Assembly (NCBI GenBank): GCA_963575745.1
Contig: CAUYUJ010001381.1
Coordinates: 175,469 to 239,468 of the forward strand
Direction: 5' to 3'
Length of the DNA stretch: 64,000 nucleotides
Source: Prorocentrum cordatum
Taxonomy: Eukaryota; Sar; Dinophyceae; Prorocentrales; Prorocentraceae
Made by a program: the position numbers and the translations under genes. Below are positions 22,167-34,440 of this stretch, piece after piece. Numbering within the stretch: the stretch's first letter is position 1; every line of letters starts with the position of its first letter. The notes below the pieces were generated by a model. The model did no database searches and was not told where the DNA came from. It saw only the letters and a list, made by a program, of their open reading frames with translations.

Positions 22167-23580
22167 CCCAGACTTCAACAGGAAGATTACCTGAGGATCC
22201 AAATGTTACCCCCCACCCCCGGCCAGAAAAGTTTAGTAAATGACCCAGGGCCGCTTGCGGTGTACACCATGTCGCTGGGTATGCCGAAAAACTTGCATTG
22301 ATCGCGGAAGCCCCGCTGGGCGCGCGTGCACAAGGCCGCTGGCATCGGGTGCACTGGGGTGAAAGGCGAGCGCCATACGCAGATATCGCTTGCCCCGGGA
22401 GCCCTCCAAAGCAAAGCATTTGCAAAGTGCCAGCCAGCCAGCTAGTACCGATACCGCTGTTCATCCTGGAGATTTCGTGTCGCCACGGTTGGATTCTCCT
22501 TGAAGTTCCGGTCAGAACGCACCTTGGGAGAGGTCCGGGGAGCAATGGTATGGGTACCTGTTTTTGTTCCCCCAGGACTCCCTCGCGTCGTGGAAAAGTA
22601 GCGTCCAGGGAACCTTCCTGGAGGCCAGTTGACGGACCTGCTCGGTTCCAGTTAGAACCTGTTTCGATTCTAGTTCGACTCTAGCTTGACCCAGGTTCGA
22701 CTCAAATTCGACTCAAGTCCGACTCGAGTCGACGGACGTTCGACGCAGCGTCGACGCATGAGTGGAGCGAGTTGCCCGAGGAAGGTCCCCAGAACGAGCA
22801 TCCAACCCAGGCTTCCCAAGAACCCTTCGCGTCGTGGGCAACAATGCGACGGGAGGCTTTCGGCGAGTTTCGGCTTCGAAGGGATCTTGCCAGGCCTCGG
22901 GGCCGTCAAGCATCGACTCAGGATGAAGAGCCGGCCCTGGTGAAGGGGTCCAGATCTCTGGAGGTCTACATGGTGAACTATACAAGATTCTGAGGTTCTT
23001 GGACGTCGCGTCGCCAGCAGCGGGGAGGCCCAGAAATAGGACAACTTACAACCGACCAGAACGGATGCTAACCTTTTCGAATTAATTCCAACCGTTTAAT
23101 CACGAATCCCAGCCGCCTCGAGCGGTCTTGGAGGGATATTGTCAGATGATTCCACAGAACTCCTCACGGATTACCTGAGAAGATCTTTAGAGGGTCTTCG
23201 AGAGATTTTTACAGGGTTCTTGCGAAATACTTGCAGGATCCCCGAGAACTCTCTAGAGGTTCTTTGAGAGATCCGTTAAGGATCCCTGTGAGATCCTTAC
23301 AGGATCCCTGACAGATCCTTACTGGATCATTGAAATATCCAACAGCAGTCGCCGCCCCCGCTGACACACCCCCCACACTTGGACTCCTGGTCCCTGTGAT
23401 GGCGCTCGCTGGCTTGTGCTCTCGAGGAACAACACACGCCACGTCGTGATTATTCCAAGACATTGTTTCTTTTGAAGTTCTCGGTTTCTGGGGGCCCTCG
23501 ACGGGCCCCGTGACCACAACATCTCGATTCAGGACGCAACGTCGGCCTGATGGAAGTTGTCGGGACCTCCAGGGACCAAA
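22167..23580. other. intronic DNA; minisatellites
   Basis: It contains a short array of TTCGACTC words (22655-22740) and an imperfect 20-30 bp repeat of GATCCTTACAGGATCCCTG type (23150-23335). A minus-strand frame near 22400-22240 (with RGFRDQCKFFGIPSDMVY) looks mildly coding but no splice sites could be fixed. Confidence 0.4.
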
Positions 23581-23790
23581 GAGCACTGACGCCAGCATCG
23601 ACGCTAACACACACGCCAGCGCCTACGCCAGCACCGACGACGGCACGAACGCCGGCGACTGCGCGACCGGCGACTGCCAGTGCCTACACCAACGCCGACG
23701 CCAGCAATGCCGACAACACGAACGCCAGCGCCTGCGCCGGCACCAACGCCAGCGCCTACACCAGCACCGCGGTCGAAGTCAGGGCGACTC
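23580..23790. repeat. minisatellite, inverse of the 18-kb array
   Basis: Repeats of ACGCCAGCGCCTACGCCAGC and GCACCGACGACGG, the reverse complement of the words at 17930-18835. Confidence 0.7.
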
Positions 23791-23799
23791 TATCCACAC

Positions 23800-24881
23800 C
23801 TGACGGGAGTCACGCCATCTCCCAGAGTTGACGAGCATATTCAGGACAGTTAGCAATTCATGTGTGGACCACGTCAGCGCACCAGCATGCGGTTATTTCT
23901 ACCGTCGCCCCGCCACAGCACCCGTCCCCCGAACAAGTTGGCCCCAAGAATGTGTCGGGAACACGGCAGACGAGCACAACGAAATGACACCAGGTCCCAA
24001 CCCACAGGCATCAATTGTCACATATAGCTCTCGGAGGCGTCCTGCAACCGACTCCAGTGCCAGTTCCAATAGCACGAGTGAGGCCACCACCATCTGCAGC
24101 ACCCTCGCCAGCAGCACACTTGCCTGTGCAACGATGCTCTGGCCCAGTGCGGACCAGGAGTGGCGGGCGGTCGCCAGCAGCACAACCATGAAACGCCCCG
24201 ACTCCAACTACATCTAATATTCCGACTCCGACTCCGACTATGGTTCCAGCGCCGACGCCGATGTAGAGATTCTCTGGAGTAATTCTTGCACACGATGGCA
24301 TTGTTTCATGGGGAGACCACCCGAGAGGGGGGGCACTTTGTCAACCTCTCTGTCCTTGCCGCGTGGCCGATACCACCGACCCCATCGATTGCAGTATCGC
24401 CGGTTACATGATGTCTGACACGCTGGAGCCGATCATCACACCAGGTCCAGATCCCAGTTCGTGTTCCGATTTCGATACTTACTCCAGCTCCGACGCCGAC
24501 GCAGTGACGTAGGGTAGGAGGGCGCCTGCCCTGGACTCGGCGCAGAGGGCGGGCTGGCGGTGGTCGCGTTGGTGATCGTGCTGGTGTCGGTCGTGGCGGT
24601 GGTCGCGAGAATCGTGGTGGTCGTGGTGGTGGTTTCGGTCGCTGGTGGTACTCGCAGTCGTCGCGGTGGACGTGGTTGGGGTCGCGGCCGTTGGTGGTAA
24701 TCGTGGCAGTGGTAGTCGTGGTGCTGGCGGCGGTCGCGGCGGCTGTGGCGACGGCTGTGAGGGCCTGCTGGCCTGGCGCCAGAGTGCTATCAGCAGCGTC
24801 GCGGCATTGCAATTTGAAGGGCATGTGCTAATCTGCCGCGCTCGCCCAGAAGCCACCGACTCAGCAAGGGGGCTACATCCC
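23800..24881. other. intronic DNA, no gene seen
   Basis: Short GGTGGTCGTGGT-type repeats at 24540-24760 and CCGACTCCGACT-type repeats at 24205-24260. No supported exon. Confidence 0.35.
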
Positions 24882-25428
24882 CAGGACGAACGTTTTTTCC
24901 TCTTGGGCCCAGAACGACGGTGTGAAGTTTTGAGCAGACCCGTATGAGATAACCACCGTCGGATCCCATGAAATTCGCGCGGATCCAAATGTGGTTTTGG
25001 TGTTTCTTTCGGTGGATCCGATTTCCGTCCGTACGGATCCGATTTCGGATTAGCTGGATCCGTGTCCAGACTCATTTTTTACAGCGGATCCGATTTCTAC
25101 CCTGTTTTAAGTTTATATTATTAAGTTACAGCAGGGGACCGGAAGAAATCGGATCCGCGGACCCCGCAAACCGCCCGTGTTAAGATTCTATGGGGGAGGG
25201 GGGTTCGGCAATCAACATTATACGATGGGCCTTGCGTCGTCTCGCGCACTCCCATCAACTCCCCGCGCGAGCAGGCCCCGTTCAACATGAATACATACAT
25301 CCCTCTCCCCCCAGTTGCTGCAAAGAGCTCGTCCGGTCGCCGTCCGATCGGCGGCGCCGACGTTGTCTCGCGAACTCATCATGACCATTTCACATCAAGA
25401 GGAGAATCTTTCGTCCTGCGTAAGTGCG
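24882..25428. mobile_element. TIR element, copy A
   Basis: A 547-bp unit bounded by CAGGACGAACG on the left and CTTTCGTCCTG on the right, an 11-bp terminal inverted repeat with one mismatch in this copy. Similarity of the arms continues inward loosely. The interior has several GGATCCGATTTC words and a perfect 15-bp inverted pair, GCGGATCCGATTTCT (25084-25098) and its complement (25144-25158), flanking an AT-richer core. No coding capacity. A GTAAGT word follows the right end. Confidence 0.65.
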
Positions 25429-25435
25429 TTTCGGC

Positions 25436-25568
25436 CCTGCGTTTCCTCACCCAAAGGACTGCCTGTGAGATGTGGTGTGTCGGCTGTGTGGTTACCAACA
25501 ACGGACTGCCTGTGAGATGTGGTGTGTCGGCTAGATGGTAACCAACGAGACCGAAGGCCAAAACGCTC
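25436..25568. repeat. spacer with 49-bp tandem duplication
   Basis: Between the two TIR elements, GGACTGCCTGTGAGATGTGG and the following TGTGTCGGCT occur twice in tandem. Confidence 0.7.
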
Positions 25569-25574
25569 ATCCCC

Positions 25575-26109
25575 AGGACGAAAGTTTTTTTTCTTCTTGG
25601 GCCCAGAACGACGGTGTGAAGTCTTGAGCAGACCCGTATGAGATAACCACCGTCGGATCCCATGAAATTCGCGCGGATCCAAATGTGGTTTTGGTGTTTC
25701 TTTCGGTGGATCCGATTTCCGTCCGCACGGATCCGATTTCGGATTAGCTGGATCTGTGTCCAGTCTCATTTTTTGTACGGCGGATCCGATTTCTATTTTG
25801 TTTTATATTATTAAGTTACAGCAGGGGACCAGAAGAAATCGGATCCGCGGACCCCGCAAACCGCCCGTGTTAAGATTCTATGGGGGAGGGGGGTTCGGTA
25901 ATCAACATTATACGATGGGCCTTCCGTCGTCTCGCGCACTCCCATCAACTCCCCGCGCGAGCGGGCCCCGTTCAACATGAATACATACATCCTTCCCCCC
26001 CCCGGTTGCTGCAAAGAGCTCGTCCGGTCGCCGTCAGATCGGCGGCGCCGACGTTGTCTCGCGAACTCCTCATGGCCATGTCACCTCAAGAGGAGAATCT
26101 TTCGTCCTG
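25575..26109. mobile_element. TIR element, copy B
   Basis: A second copy of the element, about 535 bp, in the same orientation, with perfect 11-bp ends CAGGACGAAAG and CTTTCGTCCTG. The internal 15-bp inverted pair is conserved at 25780-25794 and 25834-25848. Again CGTAAGT follows the right end. Shared flanks beyond the TIRs (CATCCC on the left, CGTAAGT on the right) suggest a segmental tandem duplication rather than two separate insertions. Confidence 0.65.
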
Positions 26110-27146
26110 CGTAAGTAATGCGAGGGCGACTTACTTTTTCCCGAAGACAACCAGCTTTTCGGCGGCCGTAAAACGGGCGATTCGCGTGCGATCCGACTCG
26201 TGGGTTTCCGCCAAGCTGGCTACTGACTCTGCGAAGGGCCCCGTCTGCGTGGGCGACGTGCGTATTCGCGAGGGCGCCTGGCCTTTTCGGCGGCTGGCGC
26301 GCAGGCGACGCGCTGGCGACGCATGCGCGACGCGCCTTGCGTCGCCGAGGGGGGGTCAGCGCACCGGTCGTTTTACTGGGCCTTGACAAACAGGACCCCC
26401 AATCAGGGTGGGAATTGCTGCGCGTGCGTTTACGCGCAGCGACAGGTGCCTCTGGCAAACTGTTGCGGATATGATTTGCGATGTTAGGCAAAGTGTGTGT
26501 GTTTTGAATTGGTTTTGGGACAAAATGGGCGGGGCGCGCGGGGTAAAAGCGAAGGGGGTGGGGTGGGGGGCTTGGGCCAGGACAGGGGGGCCAGGAAGCA
26601 GTCCTGAACGCACTTGATGGGTGGGCGCATGAAAGGGGTGAGGCGCAGGGCAGATCAGAAACATGCTGAGATGATTACAAGAGAGTTACGACTTGATACT
26701 GACAGCGACAAACGTGAAGTAGCAGGGGGTAGCTATTCTCGACCGAGGAGGACGAGGGGCCGCTGGGAATTGCAGATCATCAAACCTGTCAAGCCTTAGT
26801 GGCGCGAGCAATTTTCGCGGTGCAAGATACGACTGACACTCAGTGCGCCGTCGAGGAATTAGCCGGGCGCGTGTCGTCTCCCGCGGTAGGATCAAGGAAA
26901 GTTTTCGCCATGATCAGAACATCAGTGAAACACCGTGACAGAATCAGGTTCGCGCGTGCATGCCAGAGCCTGCTTGGATAGTTCGCGGCTCGGATTAGCA
27001 CGGATCATGCAGGGCGTAAGAGAGCGGAAATATCCGCCAGCGAAGGCGTAGTATCGTGGGGATTCCATAGGAGGAAATCTTGGAGTTCAACGCAGACAGC
27101 GATCGCCCCGTCACCAGGAAGGGCTGAGCATCGTGACGTGGTTCAG
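26110..27146. other. intronic DNA, no gene seen
   Basis: No repeat family or exon is supported here. Confidence 0.35.
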
Positions 27147-27271
27147 GGGTCGCCAGTGGCATCCGGATAGCAGTCGGTTCTCAGCTGGATTTCTTGGGGC
27201 TGGTGAAGTGGGGGCACATTGAGGTTTCCCAGTTGTCGCTGCAAGACAAAGTCGGGAGTGTGTTCGTCGGA
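27147..27271 (+). CDS. candidate internal exon
   Basis: Bounded by TTCAG|G and a textbook GTAAGT donor. The frame reads GSQLDFLGLVKWGHIEVS, then QLSLQDKVGSVFVG. It ends in phase 0, which would suit exon 7 at 28509. It may belong to the WW gene or to another plus-strand gene. The protein segment is not recognised. Confidence 0.36.
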
Positions 27272-28120
27272 GTAAGTAGCGTAGGAACTGATCGCAGTTT
27301 TGCCGATTCACTAACACAGTTCGCGAGCAGTGCCGACGTGGGAGGACGCGCGGGGGGGGGGCGGTCGCGAGAGAGCGAGGCGTAAGTGAGCGCCGTCCAC
27401 GGTGCACCCAGTACCCCGCAGCCGTCGAGCTCTCTGCTCAACCAGCCGCCGCGACACACCGATCTCAAACCCTTTCCTCTTGGGCCCAATCCCCGCGCGA
27501 CACGCCGCTGAACGCTCGCGCCGCTCGCCACGGCGGGCGATGGCTCCAGGGGCCGAAGGTTCGCCCGTCGAGGCGCTGACCGCGAGCGGCATCGATGTCG
27601 ATCTCGCCGGGCCCGGCGTCTTTGCCTGTCGGGTAAATGCAGCGATCGGGGGCAGCGCGGAATGCGCCGTCCAGCTAAGTAACCTCGTCCGCGACGCCTC
27701 GCGGTGGAATGACAATCTACAGGGGGCCAAGTTGCGCGCGGCCAGGCGGGTGACTCGGCCAGTGCGCGACGCGCCAGATGCTGCGCCCGCCCGCCCGCCC
27801 GACCCCTCTGTTACAGCCTGCCCGCCTGACCCCCCCGTCTGGTTAATTATGCCGCTTGTGTTCCTGCTCCTGACCCCCCTCCTGCTAATCTCTCTCGTGT
27901 TCGATCCCTCTCCCTCCCCCCTTGTGCCTTCCTACCTACTTTCCCCTCGTTCAGGGGCTGCGCCAACTACACGTGGTAGGTAAGCGGGATATTCCCCCAA
28001 AGGGGTTACGATCGAAGGGCAGGCATCGAGGTTTTTGATAGTACATGTTAAGTGGCACGCGAGTTGGCAAGAGCGAGCGATATTAGACTGATTGGCGTTG
28101 TTGTCATTGTCGTCGTTGTC
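27272..28120. other. no supported gene
   Basis: GC-rich DNA with a few mildly coding frames (for example plus-strand VDLAGPGVFACRVNAAIGG near 27600) but no splice boundaries I can defend. Confidence 0.3.
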
Positions 28121-28345
28121 GTGGCCTGTTCGTCGTGGTCGTGGTCGTGGTTGTCGTGGTGGTTCGTAGTTCTGGTCGTGGTCGTGGTCGTGGTCGTGGT
28201 AATGGTCGTGGCAGTGGTGGTGGTCATGGTCGGGGTGATGGTGGTGGTCGTGGTCGTGGTGGTGGTGGTCATGGTCGTGGTAGTGGTTGTAACGGTCGTA
28301 GTCGTGGTCGTGGTCGTTGTCGTCGTCGTCGTCGTCGTCGTTTCG
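28120..28345. repeat. GTGGTC hexanucleotide-like array
   Basis: Repeats of GTGGTCGTGGTC words, ending in a (GTC)n run at about 28318-28341. Confidence 0.85.
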
Positions 28346-28508
28346 GGCTGGGACTGCCCCCCTCCCGGTCTGCTGATTTATTGCCACGGCTGCTGCTGCC
28401 TCTTCCTCCCCCTCCTCGTCCGTCACCTGGGTCCCCGCCCCCTTCTCGTCCTCGTGTTCGTCCTCGTTTTCGTCCTCGTGTTTGCCCGCTTCGGCTCAGT
28501 ACCTGCAG

Positions 28509-28661
28509 GCTCAGTCATATGCCGCGCCGAAGCCGGCGGTGGTGCAGTACTCCACGCTGGGCGGCGCTGGCGCACACTACACCGCGTCGGGCGGCTATGG
28601 GGCCGCCGCGCAGCCCTACCCACAGCAGCCAGGAAAAGGGAAGGTGCCCCACCTTGAGTAG
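28509..28661 (+). CDS. WW-domain gene, exon 7 (terminal)
   Basis: A pyrimidine-rich stretch (28410-28495) precedes CTGCAG|G. The 51-codon frame reads AQSYAAPKPAVVQYSTLGG, then a Gly/Tyr/Ala-rich tail ending PQQPGKGKVPHLE and TAG. Composition matches the SYAPA end of exon 6, so I assign it as the last exon. The gene would then span about 19 kb for roughly 200 located codons. The assignment to the same gene is inference; the exon itself is well supported by acceptor, composition and stop. Confidence 0.48.
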   Translation, partial: AQSYAAPKPAVVQYSTLGGAGAHYTASGGYGAAAQPYPQQPGKGKVPHLE

Positions 28662-28678
28662 GGAGGTAATGGTGGTAG

Positions 28679-28799
28679 GGGGGGGGGGGGGGAAGGGAGN
28701 NNNNNNNNNNNNNNNNNNNNNNNNNNNNNNNNNNNNNNNNNNNNNNNNNNNNNNNNNNNNNNNNNNNNNNNNNNNNNNNNNNNNNNNNNNNNNNNNNNN
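28679..28799. other. poly-G run and assembly gap
   Basis: A run of about 16 G (28679-28694) is followed by exactly 100 N (28700-28799), the usual placeholder for a gap of unknown size. Sequence resumes inside a TAG array, so that array is probably longer than shown. Confidence 0.95.
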
Positions 28800-29800
<1,001 letters not shown>

Positions 29801-29802
29801 AT

Positions 29803-31083
29803 CATGCAGGGCGCCCTCGGAGCCATTCTCGAGGAGAAGAGTGTCATGATCGGCGCGGTGAGCTGCGCCATGGGCGTGGATACCTGGCTCAAGAAGCTGC
29901 GTGCTGCTGGAGCGGAGCGCCGTGCGTTGAGGGGTCAATCGGCGCGGGGGGCGCTGCGTGCACTCCCGAGGAGGGCAAGAAGGGCTTGCTCGAGGCGCGC
30001 GACAGGGCGGCCGCGCACATGGGGGACCAGCGGGCCTTCAAGGAGGGGGCGGGCGGCGACGCCGCCGTGCAGGGCGCCTATCGCAAGATGGGCGACAATT
30101 CCGACCAGTTCTTCTAGGACTCCCAGTTCTCGATGAACATGTCTTACGAGTGCCAGGCCAGCAAGACCTGGGACAACCCCGGGGGCTGCAAGGCCGTCGC
30201 CCGCGCGGATCGCTGGGCGCAGCCCCCGACATTAGAGGAGGAGGCGACAGGCCGCAGCGGTCAGCCCTGGCTTTGCCGCTGCGGGGCCCGCTGCCAGACG
30301 ACTTACGGCGCGCGCGTCGAGATGATCGACCGCGAAGCCCAGCCGCCGCGGGCGCGGCGCCTGCAGGCGGACTTTCCCGAGGAGGACACCCAGGACCTGA
30401 GGGCCCTCCTGCGCGCGGGCGAGCTCAAGAAGGAGAACGTCGTGGCGTTTAGTCCCGCGGACCTCCTGCAGCGCCTGCCCGAGGTGTAGCCCCTGGCGTT
30501 CGGCTCGGCGTTCAAGCCGCGCGCGCCTGGGGGGCCGCGGCGGGGGGGGCGCTGGGCGCTGGGGGGCGGCCTCGCGCGGGCCGACCTGGCGGAGTTCAAA
30601 TGGTGCGACCTCTACGCGCAGGTGGCCCGGGGGCTGAACGACCCCGAGCGGGCGGGCCACAGCCAGAAGACCAGAAACAAGCTCAAGCGCGAGAAGATCG
30701 CGCAGGCCACGGCCGCCGCGCTGCGCTACGAGCAGCGCCGCAACCTTTCAGTCGGCAGCCTTGTTGGCTGGGGAGGCGCCGGGGCCTCCCCTGGTGCTCC
30801 ATCCGCTGGCGGGCCGAGGGCGGACTTGGCGGTGGCCGCTGCGGTGGTCGGCGGCGCCGGCGCGAGCGCGGAGCGCCCGCCTCCTCTGCCCACGCCTGCG
30901 GCGCCGACCGGCGCGGAGGCGCCGCCGCCGCCGCTCGCGGGCCTCCCGCCGGACATCGAGTCCGCGCTGCGCGGCCCCGCAGTGGGGGGCAGCGAGTGGG
31001 GCGAAGTGGTCCGTGCGCTCCCATCTCAGGTCCTCCCGGGCAAGACCGAGTGGTTCTGGGGCCTCGAGCCCCTCTGTGAGTGA
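29803..31083 (+). pseudogene. decayed coding sequence between TAG arrays
   Basis: Coding-like protein runs across this stretch with damage. It starts in one frame (MQGALGAILEEKSVMIG, then VDTWLKKLRAAGAE) and shifts frame near 29930. In the new frame it continues through KKGLLEARDRAAAHMGDQRA, a TAG at 30115 and FSMNMSYECQASKTWDN. It goes on through ELKKENVVAFSPADLLQRLP and a second in-frame TAG at 30487. It then reads LAEFKWCDLYAQVARGLNDP and TRNKLKREKIAQATAAALRY, ending at a TGA at 31081-31083. Both TAGs sit where a sense codon would keep the protein continuous. I do not recognise the family. Selective pressure appears lost, unless there are unseen introns. Confidence 0.45.
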
Positions 31084-31612
31084 GTGGCCCCGCGCCTCGT
31101 TCGGCTCTGCGCGCGGCCTCGGCGTCGCGTCAACTTTTGCAGCTGTGTTGGCGCGCCAGCTCGCGGCGCGCTGAGGCTCTACCTGTGCCTCCCTTGCCTG
31201 CTCCTGCGCCTCGCAGTGGTGCTGGGGCCGGGCCGCGGGCTGTTGTTTTTTCGCGCCGCGCGCTCGCTCTGCCCTCGAAGTGTCAGCTCAGTGACCAGCC
31301 GTTTGGCTTGCTCCATCCTGCATCTTGCTGTAGGCCTTAGTCACCTGGCGCCCGCAGTGCTGCAGGGGTCGGGCGGCACTGGGGTCGCCCCGCGCGCTGC
31401 GCTTCCCGTTGTCAGTAGGTCTACTTGCGGCCAGGTCCGCCTCGGCGCACCTTGGCAACCTCGCTGCAGCGTCGTCAGCCCGCGATTCGCGCCCCGCCTT
31501 GCCTTGCGCTGCGCGCGGGTGCCTGCTGTGCACTCGGGTAATGAGGCAGCCACAGGACGCCCGTCCCAACGTGGTCGAGCCGCGGTGATGCAGCGCACGA
31601 GGCCGAAACTAT
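31084..31612. other. GC-rich spacer, no gene seen
   Basis: No repeat family or exon is supported. Confidence 0.35.
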
Positions 31613-31614
31613 TC

Positions 31615-31657
<43 letters not shown>

Positions 31658-31718
31658 AAGTAGTAATAGTAGTAGTAGTCGTAGTAGTAGTAGTAGTAGT
31701 AGTAGTAGTCGTAGTCGT

Positions 31719-31790
<72 letters not shown>

Positions 31791-31813
31791 CGTAGTCGTA
31801 GTCGTAGTAACAG

Positions 31814-31860
<47 letters not shown>

Positions 31861-31899
31861 AGTAGTAGTAGTAGTAGTGGTAGTAGTGGTAGTAGTAAC

Positions 31900-31945
<46 letters not shown>

Positions 31946-31987
31946 CTAATAGTCGTAGGCGTAGGCGTAGTTGTAGTCGTAGTAGTG

Positions 31988-32022
<35 letters not shown>

Positions 32023-32059
32023 CGTCGTAGTAATCGTAGTCATAGTCCTAGTCGTAGTC

Positions 32060-32094
<35 letters not shown>

Positions 32095-32435
32095 CGTAGT
32101 AGTAGTAGTAGTAGTAGTCGTAGTAGTAGTGGTAGTGGTAGTGGCAGTAGTAGTAGTAGTAGTCGTAGTAATAGTAGTGGTAGTAGTAGTGGTAGTAGTA
32201 GTCGTCGTCGTTGTCTTGTACTGGTAGTAGCAGTCGTTGCCTTAGTAGTTGTAGGAGTGGTCGCGGTTGTAGTAGAAGTAGTAGAAGCAACAGTAGCAGC
32301 GGCAGCAGCTGTCGCAGTAGCCGTAGCAGTAGTAATCGCTGTCGTACTTTGTAGTCGTAGTAGTTGTGGTAGTAGTAGTAGTAATAATAGTAGTAGTAGT
32401 AGTAGTAGTAGTAGTTGTAGTAGTAATAGTAGTAA

Positions 32436-32470
<35 letters not shown>

Positions 32471-32495
32471 ATAGTAGTAGTAGTAGTAATAGTAC

Positions 32496-32556
<61 letters not shown>

Positions 32557-32563
32557 CGTAGTC

Positions 32564-32598
<35 letters not shown>

Positions 32599-32640
32599 TG
32601 TTGTTGTTGTTGTTGTGGTAGTACTACTAATCGTATTATC
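31613..32640. repeat. TAG/CTA trinucleotide array 2
   Basis: About 1 kb of (TAG)n with many TCG and AAT variants, a variant-rich patch near 32200-32350 and a short TTG run at its end (32597-32616). Confidence 0.95.
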
Positions 32641-32659
32641 ATCATACCTACCGGTGTGA

Positions 32660-34440
32660 TCTCGCACTGCTTTATTTCCGACCGTGCGCCCCCCCTGCCT
32701 GCTCCTCCTCTGCGCCCTCCTCTCCTTGCCCCTGAGCCCCCCACGCCCCCTCCCGCGCCCCCGCGCTCCGCCCCCGGCGCTTCCCCCGCCGTCCCCGGGC
32801 CCCCCTCCCCTTATTCCGACCGCGCGCCCCCCCGCCGCTCCTCCTTTGCGCCCCTCTCTCTGGCCCCCGGCGCCTCCTCCACCGCCCCCCGGCCCCCGCC
32901 GCCTTCTCTTCCGTGACCCCCCCGCCGTCCCCGAGCTCCCCCCCCGCCCTTATTCCGAGTGTCGCGCCCCCCCCCCCCATTCCTCCCCCGCCGCTCTCAC
33001 AGCCGCCCCCCCCCTTTGCCCCCGCCCCCTTTCCTCCGTTCCCCCCGCGGCCACCCGCGCCCCTCTCCCCCGGCTTACCCCGCCGGCCCCCGGGCACCCT
33101 CCCCTCTATTTCCAACCGTGCGCTCCACCGCGCGCCGCCCCTGCGCCCCTCCTCTCCTGCGTTCGTCTTCTTTCCGCGGCCCCCCGGCATCCCGCTGCTA
33201 TTCCGTTGCCCCCCCCCGCTATCCGGGCCCCGTGACGGCCTTAGTTGACCTTGCGCTCACCGCCGCTTCCTCTCCTGCCGCCATTCTCTCTCCTCGCCCC
33301 GTGCCCCTTCCGCGCCAGCCGGCCCCCGCGCCTTCTTTTCCGTGCCCCCCCGCGCGCCCGAGCCCGCGCCCCCCACTCCCCCGCGCTCCCGAAATTCCGA
33401 CGTGCGGACCACCCCACCCCTCCTCCCCCCGCCCTTCCCCTTCGCTCCCTCCTCTTGCCGCCGCCCTCCCCCCACCCCCCCTCCGGGCGCCCCCGCTATT
33501 GCGCACCTCCCCCCCGGGCCCCCGCTCCGCATCCCGCCGCACCCCCCCCTGCCCTTCTTTATTCCGACCGTGCGCCCCCCGCCGCTCCGGCCCTGCGCCC
33601 CTCTCTCCTTGCCCCGGTGCTCCCTCCACGCTCCCCGGCCCCCGCGCATTCTCCTCCGTCGTGCTTCCCCCGCCGTCCCCGAGCCCCCCCCGCTCCTTAT
33701 TCCGACCGTGCGCGCCCCCCCCTCCTCCCCCCGCTCTCCCCTGCGCCCCCCTCCTCTTGCCACCGCCCTCCTCGCACCCTCCCCGCGCCCCCGCGCCCTT
33801 CTCCCCGGCGCTTCCCCCGCCGTCCCCGGGCCTCTCTCCCGGCCCTTATTCCGACCGTGCACCTGCCCCTTTTGCTCCTCGCATTCGCCCCGCTCCCTTC
33901 GCCCCGTGCCCCCCCCGCCGCGCTCCCCGAGCTCCCGCGCCTTCCCCCCCGCGCTCCGCCCGCCTTTCCCGAGGGCGCCCCCCCGTTATTCCGACCGTGC
34001 GCCCTTCCTCTTCCGCCCCTCCCCTGCGCCCCTCTCCCATTGCACCCGCGCTCCCCCTGCGCCCCCCGGACTCCCGCCCTCCCCGGGCCCCCCCCCCCTT
34101 ATTCCGACCGCGCGCCCTCCCCCCGCTCCGCCCTTCCACGCCCCCACCGTCCTCCCCGGGCCCCCTCGCTTTATTCCGACCGTGCGCCATCCCCCCGCCC
34201 CTCCCCTGCGCCTCCCCTCTGGCCTCCGTGCCCCCCGCCTTCCCCGGGCCCCCCTGGCTTCATTCCGACCGTGCGCCCCGCCCCTCCTCCCCTGCGCCCT
34301 TCTGCCGTAGCCCCCGTGCTCCTCTCATTCTTCCCGGGCCCCCGCGCCTTCTCCCTCGTGTTTCCACCGCCCTCCCCAGGCACCCCTCTCCTTATTCCGA
34401 CCGTGCGCCCTCCCCCCGCCCCTTCCCTGCACCCCCCTCC
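32660..34440. repeat. C-rich array with TTATTCCGACCGTGCGCCC
   Basis: Extremely C-rich DNA in which the word TTATTCCGACCGTGCGCCC recurs roughly every 90-170 bp, at about 15 sites, separated by degenerate CCCCGCCGTCCCCGGGCCCC-type sequence. The same family is found at 50700-51500. Pro-rich frames are artefacts. Confidence 0.85.

Noticed and set aside
22640-22745. tRNA B-box-like GGTTCGACTC words
   Set aside because: They form a local word repeat; no acceptor stem, anticodon arm or A box can be folded around them.
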